This document shows, piece by piece, positions 53,126-62,900 of a stretch of 64,000 bases of DNA (the stretch's first letter is position 1; each line of letters begins with the position of its first letter). The notes under the pieces were generated by a model. That model was not told where the DNA came from, ran no database searches, and worked only from the letters and a program-made list of their open reading frames with translations. Made by a program: the position numbers and the translations under genes. The stretch comes from Paramarasmius palmivorus (lineage: Eukaryota > Basidiomycota > Agaricomycetes > Agaricales > Marasmiaceae): positions 124,001 to 188,000 of the forward strand of contig JAYKXP010000063.1 in NCBI GenBank assembly GCA_037176845.1. The letters run 5' to 3'.

Positions 53126-54150
53126 ATTCAAATTCAACATGGTTACTTCCGAATGCTAGCATCTCTCCCACCAAGCCATTCATGGGGATTGTCTACACGC
53201 TGTGGCTACAGTATCCAGGGCGTGACCCCCGCCAAAAGGAGCTCACTTCAACTCACCAAGGCACATGTTCTCGCACAACTCAACGACTTGACGATCGGAT
53301 TTCATTCCCGATTAAACGGGATTACTCAATGTCAAATTCCTTGTCAATGATCATCGACTACTTGTTTCGCGAACTCGAGAAGGATGTAATATACCTAATA
53401 ATCACCTATGAATGGTTTGCGACGAGCATTGCATTTCACGCGTCGACTTCACGCTAGGGTTTTAGCCCCGGTATGAGACGAGAACTCTTCCACATCGGCG
53501 GTCCATGCTGATCTTTCCAGGCGTCTCCAGGATAGTCATCAACTTTCTCAACCCCCGTCACCAGTGACTGTCACAGCAGATATTATGGCGGTCTCAATGA
53601 TGCTCCGATTCGCGTTCTAAATTCAGGCTAACTGCGAGTACGTCTACGAGGTTCGCGTTCACCATCAATTTCTTTTCACGTCAATCAACTCTTTTCAACG
53701 ACTTTTGAACAGCTTCTATCTCTACCGTCTTGTTCATTTGATGAACTTGGATGAATGTCTCGTGTATCCCAATCATAACGGCTTCGTATCACGTCTTCTC
53801 AATCTCAGCACATGGCGCTTTTGCTCTCTATCTTCCGTTATGTCCGCATTTCATATGCCAATCAAGGCATACTTGGTGCAGAAATCACTCTCAATGCTAT
53901 GGTACACTCGGTAACACGCTTCTAATTGTTGACGGTCTTCGCGTCTTATCTCGGCTTCCTCACTGAGACGCACCAGCATTCCAGTAACTCCATCATCGTC
54001 AATATCCTATCAAAATCTGTCGATATATGACCTAGGTAGGGTCCTATGATATCATGATATATTATATCCATATGCTACATAGCGGGTTTCGGAGATTATC
54101 TTGTCCTGTGAACCCAGGTATTCCGGGTCTTTGAAACCTCCTCACTCAAC
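53126..54150. other. No gene recognised
   Basis: Unsupported short frames. Near 53970-53985 a DDGVTGML-like minus-strand fragment matches the exon end of the unassigned family. Confidence 0.4.
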
Positions 54151-55046
54151 TCAGTGTTTCTCTCCAGCAGAACTCATAATAGGAGCTATCAAGTGCTCGA
54201 TATCACTTCTTGTTTCCTCATTGTCATCAAGGTTGAGCCGGCGTACAGGGGGAAAGTCCTCGTGGTCAAGTGTCTCTCGGATTGAGGGCTCAGGTCGACT
54301 ACAAAGGAGGATTCGGGGTAGGGGCTTGCGACATTTTGAGAGGAATGATGCAATGAGACATAAAACCTCTCGCTGTATGGGACCTGTGGAGCATTCATCG
54401 AGCGCATCGATGACTATAAGTCCCCTAGATTCGGTGTGCAATAGCGATGACCATGGCTCGAGGATCAACTTCTCAAGCTGCACGTCGATGGACGCCTTTA
54501 AGACACTTGGTGTCTGCTCAATAACCTGTTCGATAAGACGTCGGAACTCCGGAAATTTGCGGGCCAAGTCATGTGCGATGACGAGAAACAGCCGCGATGG
54601 GTTATTCCGTTTTGGCTCGTCCCGCCAAAAGAAAAAGCTTGACACAAGCATTCCTTCTGGGTCGGTCTTCTCTGCAATGGTTTGCGCAACAGCAGACTTT
54701 CCCACGCCGGCAGGGCCTGATAACCAACACAGACGCTCCGTCGTGGGATCTTCTCGAGCCCACTTGAGTATAGATTTCTGGATCCTTTCGCTTGTATCTT
54801 TGTGACACCGAGGCGGCGGATAGCAAGCGCCGGAGCTGTACATAGCCTCCACGCTGGCTATCTCATTCCAAAGCATTTGCATGGCTGAAGATCAAGTCAG
54901 AATTTTCCTGCAAATTAGCAAAAAAAAACAGAAGTACCATCATTTGGTTTCATAGTATAATTGTTTGTCTGATCACCACTAACATTGCTGAACTGCCCTT
55001 GATGAATGTTAATGTTGCCGGAATTTGATATGTGGAGCGCCGTTTG
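54151..55046 (-). pseudogene. Truncated NACHT NTPase (NLR-type) with N-terminal GAFNNV-like motif
   Basis: Exon 1 (from about 55046 to 54938) reads NSGNINIHQGQFSNVSGDQT then NNYTMKPND. A 53-nt GTAC...TTCAG intron (54937-54885) joins it in frame to AMQMLWNEIASVEAMYSSGA. The NACHT core follows: CHKDTSERIQKSILKWA, Walker A GPAGVGKSAVAQTIAEK, Walker B GLIVIDALDECS and LLCSRPEPSIRETL. In fungi such STAND NTPases oligomerise as immune or incompatibility receptors. The frame stops at 54151 after IMSSAGEKH, before the rest of NACHT and any WD40/TPR/ankyrin sensor. The motif exon has no ATG: an in-frame TGA lies at about 55047-55049 and the sequence beyond belongs to an F-box pseudogene. So both ends are truncated; it is a fragment captured in a rearrangement. 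Confidence 0.8.
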
Positions 55047-56004
55047 TCAAGCGACAATGTGGTCAAAAATGGACAGTTGAGTAGGTTGATGAGGCTTGTG
55101 TAAGCATCGCAGGAGCACTGAATGACACATCCAGGTTTTTAAAGCCTAGGGAAGAAGGAATCGCGATGTTATTGGGTCATGTGCAGTCGTCAAACAGATT
55201 AACGTCTGCTGATGTTAAGTATGGGAGTTTGCGCAGGACCGAATAGAAATGCGAAATACCCAGGGAGCAGAGAGTGATGTGAGTCAAGTTGGTGTTTGGA
55301 AACCGTGGTTGTTCGCACATTCCGTAATGATCGTATCTGCGTAAGAGCGGCAACTCGGAGAGTGCCTCGGGAATGTAATCAGGATCCCCACCCACAGGCG
55401 ATGAACTATCGAAGCAAAGGATGATGTGTTCGAGATTCGTGAAGCGACTTCCAATATGAGGGATTGTATAGAACGCAAAACGGCGTTCCCCAGTCTCCCA
55501 GGAATTGAGGTAAAGAGCGCGAATGCGACTGCCATGATTAAGAACCCACTGAAGAAGGTTCCATGAAAGTGTGTTATCGCCAATATGGATCCCTTCTGAT
55601 GACTCCATGAATTCCCCAAAGCTTTGATCATTCAAATAGACTCGATTGAGGGTGATTGTGAGGGGAAACGATTTGGAGCGCTCGAGATGTGCTTGTAACC
55701 GGTCAAAGGTGCGTGCTGGATAAGGTGCGTCGCATATTTCCAGCAAAAGGTAAGACCACAAGGCTGGTGTGGACAAGGATACGTTACGCCAGCTATGACA
55801 CACCTGGCTTAGTTCCGAACCAAGGGAATATGAACGGGAGTCTTCGGAAAGAGTCTGAAATTCGCTCTTGTACTCCAATCTTGCCTCAGCCAAACGAGAG
55901 GAGTTAGGGACCGAGGCGAGTATCTCAGAAAGCACCTCCGGTGGTAGAGCCTGGATTGGGGAGAATGCGTTCGGACGCGCCTCCACCAGAGGCGGTTCGA
56001 TCAT
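55040..56004 (-). pseudogene. Truncated F-box gene fused to the NACHT fragment
   Basis: ATG at 56004 (MIEPPLVEARPNAFSPIQ) and an intact F-box (IQALPPEVLSEILASVP...SQVCHSWRNVSLSTPALWSY) match the genes at 23.8 and 27.7 kb for about 270 residues. TGA then stops the frame at 55177 (LFDDCT). Sequence homology continues past it with a further frameshift: NNIAIPSSLGFKNLDVSF and, in another frame, YTSLINLLNCPFLTTLSLD. It ends abruptly at about 55040, where the NACHT motif exon begins. The last 40 percent of the gene is missing. Confidence 0.85.
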
Positions 56005-56329
56005 AACTGAGGAATCAGTAGCTAAAGTTACAATCAGTTTTCAATCTTCCTCTTTAATCAAAAGAAACACGAATACACACGTTAATCAACTCCTTTCTGA
56101 CGATGGTAGTGGTTGCAATTCAAGAAGCAATGTCACGCTTGTCACCCATTGACTCCCTTTAGACGCTCAATCTGATGGGATTCGAACGCCACGAGGCGCA
56201 TAGGCGCTCAAAAATGAACGTGGTTCCATTCCACGGAATACTAATACAATAACTAGTCACCTCCTACTAGAACCCCACTTCACAGTCTGGATGATGGTGG
56301 ATTGCCTCTCCGTGTAAATGTTACTCCCT
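56005..56329 (-). promoter_or_regulatory. F-box leader and upstream region of the truncated copy
   Basis: gacaagcgtgacattgct (about 56140-56123, minus) and the leader that follows match the other F-box genes; the GTGTGTAT donor is at about 56080. Nothing else is seen. Confidence 0.5.
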
Positions 56330-57660
56330 GAGGAACGTTAGCTTGTAGACTCCATTAACAGAAGAAAATAAAGAACGTACCACCCAGACCATGTAATCCA
56401 TCGTCTTCACGATATCAAGATTGCTATCACTGGCGGAGGATACGATAGCTCATTAGCCAGAGCAAGACGTCGTAGAACGGCTGTTTTCATCTTCCTGAGG
56501 TCGTGCTATTCCTGTGGGGTTTGATATTGGGAAAAGAGACGCTTTTTGTATAACCTTAGATAAGGGGAGGCTGAGAGACGTCTTATTTGGTAGGATGGAG
56601 AGGGGGTAGCTAGTAGGAGATTGAGGGAGAGCGAAATTCGTCTACATGGTGTCAGGGTTGGTATCCGTGGTACAGCGACCGACTGGATTCATCGTCCTGG
56701 GATATTGAGAAAAAACACCAAGAGGAAAGGAGTGAGATGTACGGTTATTCCAGTAAGTCCTTCCTCACCAATATAGCATACTCTGTCATCCGGTAGCCTG
56801 TACGTTGACTGTCTTGAGCCCATACGTTCCTAGTCTGACCATCAGATAGTAAGAAAAAAGATTGAGAAGAAAAGACTCACCCATCAGTTCAATGATAAGT
56901 CCTCCATCCCTGCGATAGCATATTACGATGCTATTTGTGTACAGCCTGAGGTATTCGATGGAAAGGTTAGCAAAAGAACGTTCGTCGTTAGAGAGCAGTG
57001 CCAGCAGGCGAGACATCGTCGAGAAAAGCGAAAGAAATTGACCACGTGGCGCTCAGAACCAGCATCACCTAACAGAGCTTTCTCCTCTGTCGGGCTATGT
57101 AGGGTGTTGGGAGACTGCTAGCTTCCTGCATGTTCGGACCAACATCTGAAGTAGTTCCCGTGGCACGCTTGATGGATGCCATGCGTGTAGCACGGAAAGC
57201 GGCCGTTTCTGAATGGGATCTAGTGCCGTTACTTCCCTTCCCTTCCCTTCCCTTCCCTAACATCAATTGACAATAGGCGCGTGGACACCCTTCTTTTCTT
57301 CTTCCATAATGAGTAGAGATAGAGTTTGACTACTTGGATCCGACCGAGAAGGTCTCCTCGTGTTCAAAATCCATATACACATACTTCGAATTCCTGGCGT
57401 ACGGACAAAATGTACACGCGCAGCGAGCGTGAATTTGAACCATACTCGCATCAAATATATCGTTCAAATATAATTTGACAGCAGACAGTAGTTGAAAGAG
57501 TTCGATAATGCTACCTTTGGATTCTCCGATCAGTCCTGACAAGCTTCGCTTGTCCTAATATACATACAGCATAATCGACACTATGCATCTCTTCAGGTCG
57601 CTCTAAACCATAAATCTCTCAGTTACTCACTTATTTCGGTACCCTCTTCGTACAAGGAGA
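56330..57660 (-). pseudogene. Decayed member of unassigned multi-exon family, copy 3
   Basis: On the minus strand: LSGLIGESKGSIIELFQLLS...FDASMVQIHARCACTFCPYA with EHEETFSVGSK (57542-57330), CCACGTGGTC (about 57045), MSRLLALLSNDERSFANLSI...GGLIIELMG (57016-56870, GTGAGT donor), an intron ending gatggtcagactag (about 56836), ERMGSRQSTYRLPDDRVCYI...GLTGIT (GTACAT donor, about 56745), then DDESSRSLYHGYQP. This copy lacks the TAA found after NSIAR in the other two and is the best preserved. The Cys pattern in CACTFC suggests a small metal site, but no family is recognised. Confidence 0.45.
57233..57258. repeat. CTTCC microsatellite
   Basis: Five tandem CTTCC units, inside the family copy above. 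Confidence 0.8.
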
Positions 57661-59548
57661 GCTCTAAGAATGAGGCAATGTCGATGTATAAAGGTACAGA
57701 ACGAGTTTACCGGTGGTACTCGTATACCAGACCACACTATAGTAGCGGTATCTGCAACCAGCTTCCAGCTTTCATTCGCACCCGTATGTGTTCATAAGAT
57801 GAAAGAGAATCGACATTGTCATCACGAGAAATGGTGTTGAATGGAGCAGTAGGAGCTCCACCAGATACCCCTCATGTCGATCTAGCAACGAAAACATGAG
57901 GATATTATACATATTAGCCCTCGAGATGTAGTGCTGAGTCGTGAAGATTTGAAGCTCTGCAAGAGAAAACGAAGATCACGCCTTACCCAAGGGATCAGCC
58001 ATCCCAGGATCGTGTCACGGAAGAAACAATGTGCGTGTCCTTCTCCATCGTCCGAATTGTTTCATTCCATCGATACGCACATTCTGAAACTACGATCATG
58101 AAGGAGAAAGGTTCGGTTGTAGTAGCGCACAAGGGCGAAGAAGACGACATCTACATAGGCGGCCCTAGTGTCGGATGAAATGCGGCGCAGGTGAATACAT
58201 ACGTATTACTACACAGAAACCCCCTTGCCCGCAGTAATACCATTTCCGGATCAACATGCGAGAAACACGTTATGAGGACCAAGGAAACTTTGATGGCCTT
58301 GACTTTGCGCTGCCACAACCACACCTCAGAACCTGGGTTCTGACGGCAAGGAACAGTCGGCTGGGACCAGACCCTATTTTCGAGCCATGCCTTTAAGTCG
58401 TGAGAGTCTTGGCGTGGCCATGTTCAAGGACATGCTTGCAACTGCTCCAGGAAACGAGGCATTTGCGAAGCCTGTCTACCCAAGGTTTTAATCCCATGTG
58501 CATTGAGGCTTGCGCCTGGCTTGAACAGGGTTTTTGTTCCCGGTTTCGGTGTAAGCTTGAATGGTTGTTGGCATTTTCAATACGTGTGGATACTTGTAAT
58601 AAAGGATTGCTCCAGGACTAGGTTCGGTGCAGATGAAGGGTTCATGATTCACGTTAGCTATCAATGTTGATATCGTATTCATGTCTCGACGCTTCGGGTT
58701 GCCGAGTACCTTGGCTAATCTGGCTTGGAACTAATGTAGCGAAGCACAGGCAAAAGGCATCGGAATGAGCCTTTGACAGGTGCAAAGAGAAATGCTGACA
58801 TCTGGTCTGAGTTATGGAATACAATGTTTATTTACCGTCACTCATGATTATACAAGAGTCGCTAAAGAGCCGACGCAATGTCCGAGGGTATATTGTATCA
58901 AGTCACGGCGAACGCTGGCTATAAAGGAAAAGGAACGTGGCACGGAGTCAGAATACTTTGTCAAAAATACGACATAAATCGCCAAAGGCTTGGATGAACA
59001 TATACGCAAAGTCTGAGGAGTGAAAGAATAAGTATAATCATGCAAATGGTCAACCAGCACGATCTCTTGCGGTAGTCGACGTTTGCCATAGCGTTCAGCA
59101 GCGTTGTTGTCACTTTCATCCTGCCTCTGGGATGCAAGTTCTGATACCCTCTGTGGGTGTGTGACGCTGGGTTAGTCTGTGTGCGTACGCTTTTGTGGTC
59201 TGGAATCGCACGTATAAGCTTTCGTCTCACATTTGAGATGGACATACCTGAGATGCCATCGCTTTGAGAGATAGAATTAGTTTGACGTTTGTAGGCTTGA
59301 GTCGGGTGTAAAAAATTCTCAGCTTCATTTTGTGCGTGATCATGAGTCTCAATGCTCTGATGAAATGGAGGACGACCGTAATCGTGGTATCTCCCCTATT
59401 TTTCATGCTCATTATTATGGTTCATTCAATAGCAATTGGAGGAATTATGCACTTCAGGTCCGGGTTCATATTCATTACGACGTGAAAGCGATTGTCCGCA
59501 ACCTACATGCAGTGTCATTTTCACGTCCAGATCTAAACTGTAGGCCTA
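57661..59548. other. No gene recognised
   Basis: About 1.9 kb with only short frames on both strands; no domain, tRNA or second copy seen. Confidence 0.45.
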
Positions 59549-59755
59549 TTACTTACCATAATCATTATACTGTTCACCCGAGCCGGTGTTTATGTTCTGG
59601 CTTCCGCTACCATTGTTGATATTCTGAGGACCGTCGCCGTTGTTGTAATAATGGGTGCCGTCGATGTAGCTATCCCCACTGCTGCTATTATATTGATCCC
59701 CTTCGACATTATTGACGGCGTCGCGGTTAACGTAGGCTCTGCTGTCGTTAAACAT
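59549..59755 (-). CDS. GAFNNV-family small protein (exon 1 or complete, 68 aa)
   Basis: ATG at 59755 opens MFNDSRAYVNRDAVNNVEGD, with QYNSSSGDSYIDGTHYYNNG, then two related PQNINNG / SQNINTG units. The motif core here is AVNNVEGDQYN, close to the NACHT-linked FSNVSGDQTN. A GTAAGT donor follows at about 59552 after DYG, the position used by the other members. The second exon was not located, so the 68-residue readthrough may not be the real product. Composition is almost all N, G, S, Y, D. Confidence 0.5.
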   Translation of the reverse strand: MFNDSRAYVNRDAVNNVEGDQYNSSSGDSYIDGTHYYNNGDGPQNINNGSGSQNINTGSGEQYNDYGK

Positions 59756-59844
59756 GTAGGGTCTACTGGGGAGAGGATAAAAGGGTAGGAAGCTGCATTG
59801 GAAGCTCTAGCCACATTAAAAAAGCCCCAAAAAATGTGTTCCGC

Positions 59845-59945
59845 TTCAGCATCGGATCAAATTAGGTGCACGAGTTTCATTTGATCACATATCTCATGGA
59901 TCATTACAGTTGTATAGGCCACACTTCCCAGGTATTATCAAGAGG
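59845..59945 (+). repeat. Direct repeat of 50345-50440
   Basis: Shared words are ggtgcacgagttt-att-gatc, 'tctcatggat' and tgtataggcca. Same orientation, unlike the neighbouring large duplication, which is inverted. Confidence 0.6.
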
Positions 59946-59954
59946 TAAGACCTA

Positions 59955-62900
59955 AGGTCTGAGTTATTACCCGGCGATGCGCGAATAGGTCATACTATGA
60001 ATACATGGCTCGTAAAGGTTGATGAGGAGCGTCAGGGTGAATTGAAACGAGGTGTAAAAGGGAAAGAGGACTTATAGACTCGGAAAGCTGAGACGAAGAT
60101 GGTGTTCTGTCGTGTGAATCGAGTATAGATGTTATGAAGGATTCGCTCACTTGAGGTATGCTCACACCTTCCGAAACGGAACCTTGCTAAGCTGGACATT
60201 GAAGATGCCGTAGTAGGAAATCAAAGAGGCGGGCGCTTAATCTGACGTCACGGATGTCTGTTCGACTGCCACCCGCTACCTTTCCAGACTCTCACTGAAC
60301 ATCTGGACACTCCTGTAGGGTATGCTCAATGCCATCTTCGGGATAAAAGACACGTCATCGGCGTGAACGGTACGTTGTGTATCTCTCGTCGGCTTTTCTT
60401 ATCTGATGGTCCGACTAGGTTGAAAGCATGGGCTCATATTGGGGCAAGATATCTAACGATTGTGCTATGAGAGACCACGCATGACACCTTGTCAATGATG
60501 GCGTTACTGGAACGCTGGTACGTCTCACACCATTCCTCTTTGTGCCTTTCCTGACAACCTAATTCTTCAGTCTCAGGACGACTTGTACAACCCCAATTAC
60601 AAGACAATATTCACCACAACGTCTCCACCTCCTCTCCTCAGCGCAACTGTCCTCGCCTTGAAGGAAGCAGCCCCCTGACCTGACAATACTGCCGCCTCGT
60701 GGGCACAGCCGCAACACGCTCATAAAGGAAACACCAATCACGCACCCTTCCTTGGATGGTTTTTCCATAATGTCGAACACCGGTACGTCTTGCGCTCTTC
60801 CGAGCCTGTGCCCTCGCCTTAAAAACCATACCCAACAGGCTCAGAACAACTTGTGCAACGACTTCGAGAGGAAAGTGTCCCAACGCCTACCTGTTCATGT
60901 TTGTTCATCAAATACGCAAGCTCGTCGGCCCATACGCCATGCTCGTATCGATCAACGATACTGAAGAATGTTTAGGGCGGTACGAACTCTACCCCCTCTT
61001 CATTCTCTCGACATAGCTGATAGATTATCAGATGGCTCTACCACAGATACCGACCGCGGTTCCGCAAAGAAAAGATGGTATACCGTTCAAAACGCTCAAA
61101 AATTATTTTGAGCGTACACATACAATGGTCACGGGAATATACACATACACATCATTTTTGCTGGAAGTACATACACACACATAGAGTATACGTTACGGTA
61201 CAGATCTCTATCCCATGTGCACACACATCAAATTGGGAGTTCTCAGAAGACTTTCATGCAAGGATAAATCACAACGGCCTGAATTCCCAAAATGTCCATA
61301 AAAGACCTATGTATTATCTTAGCTTATACATGGATAGAGTGATATTGGATACTAAGATTAAGGGTAATGATAGCTAACAGGTACTAGGTTCAGTTAGGTT
61401 GAGTAAAAGCAACAATGGAATTAACTACAGGTGATTATAGGTAATGGTAGGTTAGAAATGGTGTGGAAGAAATTGTGGAATCAATGGGAAATATTGAACG
61501 ATAAAGAGAGTGGTTTGGCATGGCAACAACTGCAGATGACGGCTGGCCGGAGTGATGATTGGAATGTTTCAGACGGACTGAGTGTCGAGGGAGATAGTAA
61601 ATTGTTGGGGACCATTGTAGGTTGAAGGATGTTGTCAGGAGTTGAGGGAAGTGTTGAGGGGTGTGTTGAGGGCTGGTTGAGGCTGCGAGGTGTGTCGAGG
61701 GAGTCGAAGGGAGTGCCAGATGATGGGGGAAGAAGTCAAGGGCGCGTGAGAATCCCTGATGAGCTGGCAGCGCCGTAAACCTTGAGCGCTCCGCTAGGCT
61801 TGTGACGGTGGATCCGGTCCGGTAACTCTGTTGGTGACATAAAAAATACTCGGTCCAGATTGTAACAGCACTGTCAGAGCCCGACGGAGGCTCACAGCAG
61901 CTCAGAGCCTCTCAGAGCCTGTCCAAGGTACTTAAAAAACCAAGGCGCTTAAATTTGAGAGGGAAAAGCTAAGCGCCTCATTGGCGCCGGAGCTGGAGCC
62001 AAGCGTCAGTCTTCCGTAGAGCTTATTTATAACATCTAACAAATTTATTGGTTGAATAGCTCTAAATAGTCGAAATTTGAGGATCTGAAAAATAATGTAG
62101 GAGTATGGTACTATCTGTTATTGGCACTACGCACTGAAGGAACGAGTATTTCATGTTTGTTGGCCGCCAATTATTACGTCATAACCTAGGTACCGGTCCG
62201 GATCATGATGTCTGCGCGGAGCGCTCAAGCTTTACGGCGCTGCCAGCTCATCAGGGATTCTCACGCGCCCTTGACTTCTTCCCCCATCATCTGGCACTCC
62301 CTTCGACTCCCTCGACACACCGGACGTCCTCGACAAGCCCACGACGCACCTTTCAACACTTTCCTTGGTACGTTCCTCCACAATCAACACCCCTGACACC
62401 ACCTCTCAATATTCAATGCCCCCAACTCGACACTTGGTCCGCCCACAATATTTCCATCACCACACCGTGCCATGCTGCAGCCATTGGCGCCGTTTATTAC
62501 TCACTCTCCTCCGTCGGCTTTACAATTTCATACCCACTAGTACTATCTCCAAGCCTCATTATTAGTCTGTACTTATAGTTACCTGTAGTTAGTTTCGTTG
62601 TCCCATGTACTCAACTCAGTAATGTCTGTTAGCTATCAATGTAATGCCTCTGTTTATAATTGATATAATAATACATGGGTTTATAGTGACATTCCATAAA
62701 TTCAGCCTGTTGTGACTTTATCCTTGCGTGAAAGTCTGATTCGAAAGCTCCCAGTTTGAAGTATATGCACATGTAACAGAGATCTGTGTGTATACTCTAT
62801 GTATGTGTATGTACCTTTGGCAAAAATGATGTGTATATGTATATTCCCGGACCATTGTATGTGTACGCTCAAAATAATTTTTGAGCGTTTTGAACGGTAT

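Noticed and set aside
54101..54805. 234-codon plus-strand frame over the NACHT region
   Set aside because: Antisense of the NACHT domain, whose Walker motifs are unambiguous on the minus strand.
61431..62578. Open frames of 64 and 141 codons within the fold-back element
   Set aside because: They lie in the two inverted arms, are not conserved between the arms as proteins and show no transposase motif.
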